Source of the DNA: an uncultured Clostridia bacterium
Lineage (GTDB): Bacteria; Bacillota; Clostridia; Oscillospirales; Ruminococcaceae
NCBI GenBank assembly: GCA_947625155.1
Contig: CANQNG010000003.1
Coordinates: 1-64,000 of the forward strand
DNA length: 64,000 nucleotides
Reading direction: 5' to 3'
Part shown: piece after piece, positions 7,097 through 15,393 of the stretch
Layout of the letters: the number at the start of each line of letters is the position of its first letter
How positions within the stretch are numbered: the stretch's first letter is position 1
Notes under the pieces: model-generated
Told to the model about the DNA's origin: nothing
The model's database searches: none
What the model saw: the letters and a program-made list of their open reading frames with translations, nothing else
Program-made: the position numbers and the translations under genes

Positions 7097-9385
7097 TTAA
7101 CCCACCTGTTCGGAGATGTACAGGCTGACACGGCTCTGGATATTTTCCGCTGCCTTTTCTGCTGTCCTGTCACCGGCAAAGTACGCACCGGCTTCCTCAC
7201 TCACAATATCACTTACCTTCTGGTCATATTCCGAAATACTCGTAATACCGTCTATATACGATCTCATCTCGTCAATGAATCCATCCGGCACAGGCGGGAT
7301 CTTAACTTCCTTATCGCCCCGCATATAAACTACACCGCTCTCATACTCATCGGCTCTTTGTTTCGATCTTTCGCACACCTTGTCAAAGCTCGAACGCCGC
7401 ACCGGGAATGAATAGTCTAATTCGTCCTGAGAACTCTCACTCAGCAAGGATCCAATAATGCTCCAGCATTCGTCCACATACGGTGTATTGGCAGAGATCG
7501 CAACCGTATAGTCACAGTTGAACTTTCCGCCGTTGCCCTTTCCGTCAGCGACCGGATAGCCGACATAGGTCACATCCTCATCTTCAAAGTACAAATACTG
7601 ATTGCTCCATGTATCGACAGCATCGTAAAGATAGCAGGGATAGAACAGGCTCTTGTCCTTGATATACTGGTAGCTTTCCTCTTCGTTATAGTCCTCCCAT
7701 TGCTCATCCGTCCAGTTATTCATGTTGTCAGTGTCTGAAAAACGATCGCAGATCTCCAAAAAGGCGATAAACTCCGGCGTGTTGAAATTGCAGGTCGCTG
7801 TATTCCGGTCAATAAAGGCGTCGAGGTTGCTGTTGACCAGTCTGTCAAGTGCATACTCTTTCGTCATGGATAAGCCGAACAGTTCCATATCAGAGGGCGT
7901 TTCGTTGATCAGATCGAGAAATGCCTTGCTGTCCAGTCCCTGCTGATCGCCGACGTGTTCTGTTTTGGCTGCAAGCGTCTGCACACTGAACGAAGGCGTA
8001 ATGCGATAGAGCTTATCCCGGTATTTGAGCGCATCGAACACACTTGTGAAATAGGTGTCCTCCGTGCCTGCCATCTTATCCGTCAGGTCAAGGAAAATGC
8101 CCTTGTTGGCAAACGACTGGAACTCCAGCCCGTCCGGACAAATGATGTCAGCCACAATGCCGCTTGTCATATCGGTCTTGAATTTTTCCAGCCCTGCCTC
8201 ATAGTCCTCATCCGTATTGTATTTGTCATAGGACATGACAGCAATGCGGCATTCGCCGTTGCTGCGGTTGTATTCATTGATAGCCGTGCCAAGGTTCGTT
8301 GGCAGATACAGGCAAGCCATCGTGATGAGCTTGACATCTTTCAGTTCATCCGGGTCACGGGGAGAGAGTACCCACAGCTTTGAGGTAGAAGAATTTCTGG
8401 TGTTTATTTCTTCACCGACCAGAAACCGTCCGTCCGGAAGCTGCAAAACATCACGGATATTGTCCCCCATAAAATCGGAATTGATCCAATTGACCACTTC
8501 CTCACAAGTCCCATTGTCCAGATCAATGCCGTACACATATTCCGAAGCACTCACCATAATTTCATAGGGTTCGCCATCTCCAGCAAAGACCGAAGAATAC
8601 CACTGCGGCAGACCCTCGACCTCGATCTTGCTGACAGTATGGGACGATGTGTCAAGCTTTCCGAAGCAGTTGTCCCAGTTGTTGTCCTGATAGTACAGAC
8701 AGAGCGAACCATCCGGCAGATAAAATGTGCTTTCCAGATACTGTATACCTGCATCGACATCTGCTACCTTTTTGAAGTCCTTGTCATAGATCACCAGCTT
8801 CATGTTGCCGTTGTTGTCATAGACAGAGGCAAGATAATTCCCGTCCGGTGTGGGAAAGAGATTGCTCAGACTGCTGCCCTCAGAAAATACATCTTTGAGC
8901 GACTTTGTGTCCTGCACCTCAAGATCAGCATCATAGGTGACGAGTGTCATACCTAAGTCCTCATAGTCCATGCCGTCCTCCGAGGACCAGTATGCCGACC
9001 AGAGTTGTAAAAGGCTGCCGTCCGCATTCGCCACAAGCGGATAGGGATACGCCTCCGCACCGTCCTTGAGTTCGCCCGGATACGTCAGCTCCAGCTCCTT
9101 GCACTCCCCCGTGGAAATGGTGTAGAGCAAGCTATGATCCTCATAGTCTACCGTATCATACCCGGAGAGCAGCACTGTGTCATCGGTCAGCAGGGTCATA
9201 TTATTCACGGATATTTCCGTGGATAAGTCCATCTCCTCCGCCTTGTAGGAATGGTCAAGCGAAATGCCGAGTTTTTCGGCGACCGGGTTGCTGCCCCCCG
9301 CTTTGTGACATCCGGTCACTGTACCGGACAAGAGCATGACTGCCGTCAGCATCGCTGCCGTGCGTTTCCAATTCATTTTCTGCAT
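7097..9385 (-). CDS. Large extracellular solute-binding lipoprotein with propeller-like N-terminal half
   Basis: 762 residues. The signal peptide ends in LSGTVTGC (lipobox, Cys26), so the protein is anchored outside. Residues about 35-330 are rich in short repeats with the feel of a beta-propeller (PDGNYLASVYDNNGN, LPDGSLCLYYQDN, QLPDGRFLVGEE). Residues about 335-762 resemble an ABC sugar/peptide binding protein, beginning with a stretch including EYNRSNGECRIAVMSYDKY and passing through ADIICPDGLEFQSFANKGIFLDL. No permease or ATPase is adjacent. A paralogue of the same design lies at 52683-54860. The start is set by aaaggag before MQKMNWKR. Transport, sensing or capture are all possible. Confidence 0.75.
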   Translation of the reverse strand: MQKMNWKRTAAMLTAVMLLSGTVTGCHKAGGSNPVAEKLGISLDHSYKAEEMDLSTEISVNNMTLLTDDTVLLSGYDTVDYEDHSLLYTISTGECKELELTYPGELKDGAEAYPYPLVANADGSLLQLWSAYWSSEDGMDYEDLGMTLVTYDADLEVQDTKSLKDVFSEGSSLSNLFPTPDGNYLASVYDNNGNMKLVIYDKDFKKVADVDAGIQYLESTFYLPDGSLCLYYQDNNWDNCFGKLDTSSHTVSKIEVEGLPQWYSSVFAGDGEPYEIMVSASEYVYGIDLDNGTCEEVVNWINSDFMGDNIRDVLQLPDGRFLVGEEINTRNSSTSKLWVLSPRDPDELKDVKLITMACLYLPTNLGTAINEYNRSNGECRIAVMSYDKYNTDEDYEAGLEKFKTDMTSGIVADIICPDGLEFQSFANKGIFLDLTDKMAGTEDTYFTSVFDALKYRDKLYRITPSFSVQTLAAKTEHVGDQQGLDSKAFLDLINETPSDMELFGLSMTKEYALDRLVNSNLDAFIDRNTATCNFNTPEFIAFLEICDRFSDTDNMNNWTDEQWEDYNEEESYQYIKDKSLFYPCYLYDAVDTWSNQYLYFEDEDVTYVGYPVADGKGNGGKFNCDYTVAISANTPYVDECWSIIGSLLSESSQDELDYSFPVRRSSFDKVCERSKQRADEYESGVVYMRGDKEVKIPPVPDGFIDEMRSYIDGITSISEYDQKVSDIVSEEAGAYFAGDRTAEKAAENIQSRVSLYISEQVG

Positions 9386-9434
9386 GTGTAACTCCTTTCC
9401 CAAGTTCCCTTTATATCGGGGCTCTTACACGAAA

Positions 9435-9463
9435 AGTATACCATACCTGACCGGCATTGTCAA
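9435..9463 (-). promoter_or_regulatory. Promoter of the large binding lipoprotein gene
   Basis: Minus-strand TTGACA (9458-9463), 17-base spacer, TATACT (9435-9440), about 50 bases before the start codon. Confidence 0.8.
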
Positions 9464-9552
9464 GCAAATTGACTGATTTTTCTCATCATTTTAATTGTAT
9501 CTTAAGAAAGCTGTTTCTTTTTGTAATTATGCGAAATATGTGATGCATCGGC

Positions 9553-9593
9553 AAGCTGCCCCTCCCGGCAGTGCAGACCGGAAGGGGCAGCTT
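9553..9593. terminator. Strong hairpin in the 9.4-9.7 kb gap
   Basis: aagctgcccct and aggggcagctt form a perfect 11-bp outer stem, extended by ccgg/ccgg inside. T-rich sequence follows on the plus strand only. On the minus strand the next bases are GCCGATGC. It may end the minus transcript from 9732, or be part of a small RNA started at 9644-9672. Confidence 0.55.
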
Positions 9594-9643
9594 TTGTGTA
9601 GAGCATAATATTTAGTATCCAGACACTGTCCGGACCCACTCCT

Positions 9644-9672
9644 AGTATAGCACATCTCCCCGGCACTGTCAA
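9644..9672 (-). promoter_or_regulatory. Strong orphan promoter
   Basis: Minus-strand TTGACA (9667-9672), 17-base spacer, TGC-TATACT (9644-9649). No protein gene follows before the next promoter at 9435-9463. A 7-bp hairpin (9618-9634) begins a few bases after the expected start. See findings for the small-RNA idea. Confidence 0.7.
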
Positions 9673-9731
9673 GCGAATTTTGTCGAATGAGAGTGGATAA
9701 ACAGGGAGTTTTTGAAAGCAGCGTCACGCCG

Positions 9732-10475
9732 CTATTTTTCTTTATGCCGGCGCAGTGCTTCCCGGATCTCCCCGAGCAGTTCATTGTGCTGGAGCAGTTT
9801 CATTCTCGGGAAAGCCCGGATAACACGCCTGTGCTGCAAATTCAGATGCTTGAGGATCCGTTCCCGGCGCTGGCGCAGTGCTTCACGGGAAGGCAGCTCC
9901 CTGAATTTTTCCCGTGCCTCATCGACCTTCTCCTCAAAATGCTCCGCAATGGCTTCAATGCGTTCATGGAATCCGATCATGCCACAGAACGTCCAAAGGC
10001 AGTCTCCCGTAAACAGCACGAACAGCGCCCCTGCCGCAATATACAGCACCAGAACCGGCAGCCTACCGATCAGCCCTGCCACGAACGGATGAATGAACTG
10101 TGTCAGCAGCACCGCAAATGTCCCGAAAGTCACCGCCCCCAACAGACAGACACGCCCGTTCAAATTGAACGGCAGCTCCGAATAGTCCCACCACCTTGCA
10201 TGGAACAGCTTCTCCATAACGTAGGACGCAATATATTCCAGCGTACAGCAAATGACCGCACTCGACAAAAACAGACTGAGCAAGTTCGTTATCCGCCCGA
10301 ACAGCAGCAGGATGAGCAGCGCCCCCACCCCATAGATCGGGCAGTACGGTCCGTTCAGGAATCCCCGGTTGACAAATTTCCTGTCCCGGATGATGTACAG
10401 CATCACCTCAAAGGACCACCCGGCAAAGCTGTACAACAGAAAACAAAAATAATACAGGCTCATTTCCTGTAACAT
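9732..10475 (-). CDS. Putative ABC-transporter permease family (CmpB, PF06541-like)
   Basis: 247 residues with five or six membrane segments followed by a long basic/acidic helical tail (about residues 175-247, rich in E, R and K). FAGWSFEVMLYIIRDRKFVNRGFLNGPYCPIYGVGALL near the N-terminus is the hallmark of the CmpB family, common in Firmicutes. The family name suggests transport, but its function is not established and no transporter partner lies beside it. The start is supported by aaggagag 6 bases upstream. It lies 31 bases downstream of the acetyltransferase gene on the same strand. Confidence 0.8.
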   Translation of the reverse strand: MLQEMSLYYFCFLLYSFAGWSFEVMLYIIRDRKFVNRGFLNGPYCPIYGVGALLILLLFGRITNLLSLFLSSAVICCTLEYIASYVMEKLFHARWWDYSELPFNLNGRVCLLGAVTFGTFAVLLTQFIHPFVAGLIGRLPVLVLYIAAGALFVLFTGDCLWTFCGMIGFHERIEAIAEHFEEKVDEAREKFRELPSREALRQRRERILKHLNLQHRRVIRAFPRMKLLQHNELLGEIREALRRHKEK

Positions 10476-10506
10476 AACGATCTCTCCTTGTTCGCATGTG
10501 TCGGGT

Positions 10507-11094
10507 TCACCTGTCCCAGCAGCGGTGTTCGTCCTCTTCCGTGATCGGACGGATGACCTTGCACGGGTTGCCGACAGCGACCGAATTGTCCGGAATGTCT
10601 TTCACCACGACGCTCCCGCCGCCGATCACGACATTGCTGCCAATGGTCACACCCGGCATGACCTGTACCCCTGCCCCGAACCAGACATTATCCCCCACCG
10701 TGATCGGGTAGGCATATTCCAGTCCCCTGTTGCGCCGTGCAAAGTCGATCGGGTGTCCGGCTGTGTGAAATCCGCAGCACGGAGCGATAAATACATTGTC
10801 CCCGAACTTCACGCCGCCGCCATCGAGAATGACAAGCCCGTGATTGGCATAGAAATTTTCCCCGACCTCGATCAGGCAGCCGTAGTCACACCAGAAAAGC
10901 GGTTCGATATGAATAGACTCCCCCGTTTTCCCGAGGATCTTTTTGAGCATAGTCTTCCGTTCCTCGAGCTGCTGCACCGGGAGCTGGTTGTACGCCTGAC
11001 ACAATGCCTTACACGCAAGGCGCTCGGCTTCGAGTTCCTTGTCATAATTGGCATCGTAGAGCTTCCCGCTGCGCATTTTTTCTTTTTCCGTCAT
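10507..11094 (-). CDS. Sugar O-acetyltransferase (LacA/Maa/NodL family)
   Basis: 195 residues. An N-terminal Maa domain (MRSGKLYDANYDKELEAER) precedes a left-handed beta-helix of hexapeptide repeats (GVKFGDNVFIAPCCG, ITVGDNVWFGAGVQV, VTIGSNVVIGGGSVV). The catalytic histidine is in FHTAGHPID. It moves an acetyl group from acetyl-CoA to a sugar hydroxyl such as that of maltose, glucose or a galactoside. Exact substrate cannot be told from sequence. The ribosome site is gaggagg. A tRNA terminator lies just upstream. Confidence 0.92.
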   Translation of the reverse strand: MTEKEKMRSGKLYDANYDKELEAERLACKALCQAYNQLPVQQLEERKTMLKKILGKTGESIHIEPLFWCDYGCLIEVGENFYANHGLVILDGGGVKFGDNVFIAPCCGFHTAGHPIDFARRNRGLEYAYPITVGDNVWFGAGVQVMPGVTIGSNVVIGGGSVVVKDIPDNSVAVGNPCKVIRPITEEDEHRCWDR

Positions 11095-11110
11095 ACGCTC
11101 TCCTCCTCAC

Positions 11111-11138
11111 AAAAAAACGGACACCATAGCGGTGTCCG
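11111..11138 (-). terminator. tRNA-Arg terminator
   Basis: CGGACACC-GCTAT-GGTGTCCG followed by seven Ts on the minus strand, directly after the tRNA CCA end. Confidence 0.9.
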
Positions 11139-11142
11139 GTTC

Positions 11143-11219
11143 TGGTGTGCCTGACAGGACTCGAACCTGCGCTCTGAGGAGTCGGAGTCCTCTGTTTTAT
11201 CCAACTAAACTACAGGCAC
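11143..11219 (-). tRNA. tRNA-Arg (anticodon CCG)
   Basis: On the minus strand the acceptor GTGCCTG pairs with CAGGCAC, followed by A and an encoded CCA. The anticodon arm is GAGGA-CTCCGAC-TCCTC, placing CCG at positions 34-36, which reads CGG arginine codons. The T arm (GCAGG-TTCGAGT-CCTGT) is normal with one G-U pair. The gene is monocistronic, with its own promoter and terminator. Confidence 0.95.
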
Positions 11220-11256
11220 AACAACACAGCACCGCCCTTTCAGCGGCACTGTTATT

Positions 11257-11285
11257 ATTATACCAGAATTTCACCCATTTTGCAA
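11257..11285 (-). promoter_or_regulatory. tRNA-Arg promoter
   Basis: Minus-strand TTGCAA (11280-11285), 17-base spacer, TATAAT (11257-11262), shortly before the tRNA. Confidence 0.75.
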
Positions 11286-11321
11286 TAGGCAGATCTGAAA
11301 CATTCCATGAACTTACTATGT

Positions 11322-11621
11322 CTATTTCATGAACTCAGTCAATAAAAAGACCCAGCTATGCAAAGCCTCATCCGTCAGACAGTATGCCGCATAGTACAGC
11401 GGACTGTCCTCCGCCAGCCAGCGCAAGGAAAGCGCATAGCTGCGCTCCAGCACCTGTACCTCGGCACGGCTGCCCTCTACGGTGACGCTCGCCATCTGAA
11501 GCTGCTCACGGTGTGTGCGGTTGTAGCCCTGCTGATAGACCCGCACTGCACCGAGCAGCACAAAGCTAATGATCAAATGCAGGGCAAGTCCCGTGCAGAT
11601 CCGCTGCCATTTACGTTTCAT
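11322..11621 (-). CDS. Small membrane-anchored protein downstream of spoIIP
   Basis: 99 residues. There is one hydrophobic segment near residues 8-27 (ICTGLALHLIISFVLLGAVRVY), and the rest is predicted outside the membrane. I do not recognise the family. Its start overlaps the spoIIP stop by 11 bases, so it is translationally coupled to it and may act in the same forespore process, but this is only context. Confidence 0.6.
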   Translation of the reverse strand: MKRKWQRICTGLALHLIISFVLLGAVRVYQQGYNRTHREQLQMASVTVEGSRAEVQVLERSYALSLRWLAEDSPLYYAAYCLTDEALHSWVFLLTEFMK

Positions 11622-12702
11622 CGTCTTGATCCTTTAAGGTCAGCAGCGCCTTTGCCAGAGACTCCCCCACCAGCTCCCCCGCATAGGCTGCCTGCTCCAG
11701 TGTGTTTCCGTGTGTGCCCACTTCGATCAGCAGGCTGCCCGTTGTCAGATCCTGATTGTACTTCCGGTAATCAAACAGGATCGGACGTGTCAGCCCCGGA
11801 TGATCTGACTCCATCTGCTGCTGCCAGAGACAGGCAAACCGAAAATTCAGCAAATACGACGGCATCCCCATCGTCCCGTCGTCACATCCCGAAATGATCA
11901 TGACCTGACATGCCTTTTTTCCGTTGATCTCCACCGTTGGCTGTAAGATCGTGCCGTCATGCCCGATGGCATCCCGGTGAACGTCCAGCACGACCTTGAT
12001 CGACGGATAGTCGGCTAAAATGGACTTGACCGTTTCCGCACTCCTTGCATAGGAACCCGTATAAGACGGGTAATCGTGTATGGTAGTATCGTGAATGACC
12101 CCGATACCAGCAGCTTCGAGCTGTGCGGCAATGGCATCCCCGACCATGACCATATTCTTCGTGCTGTCTGTCGTGCGGTAGTTGAAACTCGCATCAAAGC
12201 TCTCCCGTTCATACGGTTCAAAGCTCTCGGTGGTGTGCGTGTGCATGATGAGCACCTGCGGCTCTCCGTGTGTGGAGATCCAAAATTCCGGTAATTTCAG
12301 GCTTTCGGCATACAATTCCGCATTCGGGAGAGATGTCACATTCTTCACCTGTCCGGCTTTCTCCAGATCAAAATACTGCTCCCCCGCAGATCTCCCGTAC
12401 TGCATCGGCACGACACTTCCGCCGGTCAGTTCCCATGTGTCCGGGTAGGGCTTCGGACCGGGGTCTGCTGCTTCTGCCGCTGTACCCTGCACCGGGATCG
12501 GTACGGGCGGCTCGGTCGGTTCGGGGACATAGGGCATCGTCTCCGCCTCGAACACATCCCCGAACCCATGCGAAAGGTGGAATTCCGGCTCTTCCTGTGC
12601 CGGAAGCGCCCGGCGCTCTGCCCTTGCCGGGATCAGCGGGATCAGTACCGCTGTTCCCGCCAGCAGAAGCGCCGCTGCTGCCTTTCGCTTGCTATGCCGC
12701 AT
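11611..12702 (-). CDS. spoIIP: Stage II sporulation protein P
   Basis: 363 residues. SpoIIP is an amidase/endopeptidase that thins septal peptidoglycan with SpoIID and SpoIIM during forespore engulfment. An N-terminal signal/membrane segment is followed by a proline-rich spacer (PEPTEPPVPIPVQG). The SpoIIP catalytic region has zinc-binding and active-site blocks HTHTTESFEP, VVLDVHRDAIG and LLIEVGTHGNTLEQA. A ggaggtg ribosome site precedes the ATG. This is one of the markers of a sporulating or spore-derived lineage. Confidence 0.93.
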   Translation of the reverse strand: MRHSKRKAAAALLLAGTAVLIPLIPARAERRALPAQEEPEFHLSHGFGDVFEAETMPYVPEPTEPPVPIPVQGTAAEAADPGPKPYPDTWELTGGSVVPMQYGRSAGEQYFDLEKAGQVKNVTSLPNAELYAESLKLPEFWISTHGEPQVLIMHTHTTESFEPYERESFDASFNYRTTDSTKNMVMVGDAIAAQLEAAGIGVIHDTTIHDYPSYTGSYARSAETVKSILADYPSIKVVLDVHRDAIGHDGTILQPTVEINGKKACQVMIISGCDDGTMGMPSYLLNFRFACLWQQQMESDHPGLTRPILFDYRKYNQDLTTGSLLIEVGTHGNTLEQAAYAGELVGESLAKALLTLKDQDDET

Positions 12703-12842
12703 TCCCTCACCTCCAGTATGGTCTTTTCTCTATTACTTTATGCGGGAAACGGGACAAATATACCTTTTCCGGAGGGACATGCAAGCCGGTGCATTTTGCC
12801 GCATATACTGCTACAGTCCTCTGACAGAAAGGAGAAATGGGC

Positions 12843-13709
12843 ATGTATCGTTGTTTCAGTGGAAGAAGGCTGTTGTTCCTACTTTCTGTCGATGTTCTGC
12901 TTGTGGCATTGTGGCTGGTCTCCTCAGCGGTCGGAAAAGCTGTTTTCACGGATAAAGTACCGCCGGAAGGCATTTTTCTGCCCGTGGTGATGTATCACAG
13001 CATTTCGCCGCAGCCGCATGGCGATTATCAGATCACCCCCGAAGCCTTTGCGCAGGACTTGCAATACCTACAGGAAAACGGCTATGAGACTGTCAGCATC
13101 GAGCAGCTCCATGCCTACACAGAAGGTACAGGCACGCTCCCGGAACACCCGATCCTGCTGACATTTGACGACGGGTTTTACAACAATCTGTCCACCGCAC
13201 TGCCGCTTCTGGAGCAGTATGACATGTGTGCCGTAGTCTCGGTGGTGGGGTATTACACAGATGTGACCGCTGCCCGTGACCCGCACAGTGAACGGTATTC
13301 CTACCTGACATGGGAGGACATCCGGACATTGCAGGCATCCGGCAGGATAGAGATCGGCAGTCACACCTATGACCTGCACAGCAATGACGAACGGGCAGGC
13401 TGTTCCATTCTTTACGGGGAGGACGAGGAAGCCTATGCGGATATGCTCCGTAAAGATGTCGGCTTGCTCCAGACCCGGATGCGCAACGAGACCGGAACGA
13501 CCCCGACCGTCTTTGCCTACCCATATGGGTTCGTCTGCCGGGAAAGTGTACCGGTACTGCGGGAACTGGGATTTGTCTGCACGCTCACTTGTTACGAAAA
13601 GCCGAATTACATTACCCGTGACCCGGATTGTCTGTTCGGCCTGTTCCGGTACAACCGCAGCCCCGACTACACCACGGAAGCATTTTTCGCCAAGGCACTT
13701 ACACCATAG
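12843..13709 (+). CDS. Membrane-anchored polysaccharide deacetylase (CE4)
   Basis: About 288 residues. A short signal anchor (LLFLLSVDVLLVALWLV) is followed by the NodB homology domain: LPVVMYHSIS, LTFDDGFYNN (metal and catalytic Asp), IGSHTYDLHS (metal His pair) and VFAYPYGF. It removes acetyl groups from N-acetyl sugars in peptidoglycan or a similar polymer at the cell surface. The ATG at 12843 is preferred over 12837 because the aaagg-ag site is then 8 bases away. It is divergent from spoIIP, and the palindromic repeat block begins right at its stop codon. Confidence 0.9.
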   Translation: MYRCFSGRRLLFLLSVDVLLVALWLVSSAVGKAVFTDKVPPEGIFLPVVMYHSISPQPHGDYQITPEAFAQDLQYLQENGYETVSIEQLHAYTEGTGTLPEHPILLTFDDGFYNNLSTALPLLEQYDMCAVVSVVGYYTDVTAARDPHSERYSYLTWEDIRTLQASGRIEIGSHTYDLHSNDERAGCSILYGEDEEAYADMLRKDVGLLQTRMRNETGTTPTVFAYPYGFVCRESVPVLRELGFVCTLTCYEKPNYITRDPDCLFGLFRYNRSPDYTTEAFFAKALTP

Positions 13710-13805
13710 CGGCAGACTGCCGCCTCCGTTGTGCCTCCCACCGGCAGGCTGCCGCCTCCGTTGTGCCTCCCACCGGCAGGCTGCCGGCTCCGTGGTGCCT
13801 CCCAA
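13710..13805. repeat. Three tandem 32-bp palindromic units
   Basis: Units at 13710-13741, 13742-13773 and 13774-13805. Each starts with the 13-bp palindrome cggcag-N-ctgccg followed by a ctccgttgtgcctccca-type spacer. The spacer recurs at 57200-57216. False ORFs on both strands here read as GGTTEPAA-type peptides. Confidence 0.9.
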
Positions 13806-13987
13806 TGCGGCTGCGCCGCAAAGGTCGGCTTGCACGACTGACAGTGCAATTTAAGTCGGCTTGCCCGACTGCTGCTTTTATCTTATCTGGGAGCAGGACG
13901 AGGGGGCGCTTTTGGCAAAAAAGCGCCCCCTTCTTCCAATTATTAGGTACTATCCGCTCCGCCCTTGGGCGGAGCAGCATGAATGCA
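13806..13987. repeat. Palindrome-rich dispersed repeat, copy 1
   Basis: Hairpins in series: tgcggc-tgc-gccgca (13806-13820), agtcgg-cttgc-ccgact (13854-13870), gggggcgctttt/aaaagcgccccc (13902-13930), gctccgccc-tt-gggcggagc (13956-13975) and gcat-ga-atgc. The third is a good bidirectional terminator between the convergent deacetylase and metA genes. Several modules reappear, reordered, at 57.2-57.6 kb. With the tandem units, this fills the gap between the two genes. Confidence 0.85.
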
Positions 13988-14030
13988 CAAAATGACCGCA
14001 ATTTTTCCATTCCCTTATTAAAAGCATCCC

Positions 14031-14954
14031 CTACCAGCCCATATGTTCCAGTTGTGTCAGGTCAAAGGGGGTCTGCTGATACACGCAGTAATTCAGCCAG
14101 TTGGAATACATCAGGTTCGCATGGCTGCGCCACTGGAAAGACGGTTCACAGTGCGGATTATCCCCCGGAAAATAATTGAACGGCACATCGATCGGCAGTC
14201 CCTTTTCCAGATCCCGGTAATATTCCTGTTTCAGCGTATTCCGTTCATACTCCATATGCCCCGTGAGGAAGAACTGCCGCCCGTTTCTCCCTGCGACAAT
14301 GGAAGGTCCTGCCAAAGGGGAATAGGCAAGGATCTCCAGTCCCTCTGCCTTTTCCACATCCTCACGCCGGATCTCCGAATGCCGGGACTGCGGCATCAGG
14401 AACACATCGTCAAATCCCCGCAGCAGCGGGCCGTCCGATTCTGCCTTGTGCGGGAACACACCGAACAATTTCCGCTTCAGCGGATATTTCGGTACGCCAA
14501 AATGATAACTCAGCCCTGCCAATGCAGCCCAGCAGATATAGATCGTCGAGTACACATGCCGCTTTGTCCACTCCATGATAGCACAAAGCTCATCCCAGTA
14601 GTCCACCTCCTCAAACAGCAGATGTTCCACCGGTGCGCCCGTAATGATCATCCCGTCAAAGTAGCTGTCCCTTACCTCCGGGAACTGCTTGTAGAACGTG
14701 CTCAAATGGCTCTGCGCCGTGTTATGGGAGATATGCTCCACCTGTAACAGCTCCACATCCACCTGTAGGGCACTGTTGCTCAACAGGCGCATGAGCTGTG
14801 TTTCCGTCTCGATCTTTTTGGGCATCAGGTTCAGGATCAGCACCCGCAGCGGACGGATGTCCTGATGTTCTGCCCGATACTGCGGCATGACAAAAATATG
14901 TTCCTTTTCTAAGATCTCATATGCTGGTAAATTTTCGGGGATACGTATCGGCAC
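14031..14954 (-). CDS. metAA: Homoserine O-acetyltransferase, MetA family
   Basis: 307 residues. It activates homoserine for methionine synthesis. The catalytic cysteine is in [10 protein letters not shown] (Cys141) and the His-x-Glu pair in TGHMEYER. The acyl-CoA selectivity position lies in GAPVEHL. Glutamate here is the residue linked to acetyl-CoA use (as in Bacillus), while glycine marks succinyl-CoA use (as in E. coli). The product should therefore be O-acetylhomoserine. No SAM riboswitch or T-box is seen in the short upstream gap, unlike many Firmicute methionine genes. Confidence 0.93.
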   Translation of the reverse strand: MPIRIPENLPAYEILEKEHIFVMPQYRAEHQDIRPLRVLILNLMPKKIETETQLMRLLSNSALQVDVELLQVEHISHNTAQSHLSTFYKQFPEVRDSYFDGMIITGAPVEHLLFEEVDYWDELCAIMEWTKRHVYSTIYICWAALAGLSYHFGVPKYPLKRKLFGVFPHKAESDGPLLRGFDDVFLMPQSRHSEIRREDVEKAEGLEILAYSPLAGPSIVAGRNGRQFFLTGHMEYERNTLKQEYYRDLEKGLPIDVPFNYFPGDNPHCEPSFQWRSHANLMYSNWLNYCVYQQTPFDLTQLEHMGW

Positions 14955-15030
14955 AGGGATGCCTCCTTTCTATCAAATTTGCCCCCATGCCGCAGGGCAG
15001 AGGGGCAAACCGCCAGACCTCCGGAAAGGT

Positions 15031-15393
15031 CTATTGCTTGACATATTCTAACGTTGTACTGCCGTTGTCCCAGAGCATTTTGTTTCCGGAAAACGTCACC
15101 TTGTACTCCGAAACCGTCCCATACTGTGAATAGTTGATACTGATCGTATCTCCGTCAAAGGAAAAAGTATCGGAAGTCTTTGTCTCCATGGGAGGCGGTG
15201 AAGTGATCCGGATGACCTTGTCATAGGTCATATCGGCATGGAATGTGATAGTATCCGTCCCGTCCGACAGGGTACGCACCCAAGTACCGACGACATCTTC
15301 GGCGCTGTGATCCTTTCCGCCGCCGCAGGCTGTCAAACAGAAACCCAGTACCGCTGCGAGCAGCAGCGGTATCATGCGCTTCACGATGCTCAT
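15031..15393 (-). CDS. Small lipoprotein, lipocalin-like beta fold
   Basis: 120 residues. The signal peptide has lipobox LTAC, then GGGKDHSAEDVVGTWV followed by alternating polar/hydrophobic strands (TITFHADMTYDKVI, TFSFDGDTISINY, EYKVTFSGNKM). This is like the small 'VGTW' lipoproteins that adopt a lipocalin-like barrel. Function unknown. The start overlaps the stop of the carboxylase gene (ATGA), so it is the last gene of that operon. A link to carboxylase function is not obvious, and it may simply share transcription. Confidence 0.7.
   Translation of the reverse strand: MSIVKRMIPLLLAAVLGFCLTACGGGKDHSAEDVVGTWVRTLSDGTDTITFHADMTYDKVIRITSPPPMETKTSDTFSFDGDTISINYSQYGTVSEYKVTFSGNKMLWDNGSTTLEYVKQ

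Noticed and set aside
9502-9606. 34-codon minus-strand ORF after the orphan promoter
   Set aside because: Open frame and promoter are present, but no Shine-Dalgarno sequence and it spans a strong hairpin. A non-coding RNA is more likely.
13710-13805. CRISPR-like array
   Set aside because: Units repeat directly without unique spacers and no cas genes are near.
13068-13835. Minus-strand ORFs with GGTTEPAA-type repeats
   Set aside because: They arise from the tandem palindromic units and the antisense of the deacetylase gene; no ribosome site.
14955-15030. Possible SAM riboswitch or T-box before metA
   Set aside because: The gap is only 76 bases and shows just a short tttgcccc/ggggcaaa hairpin.
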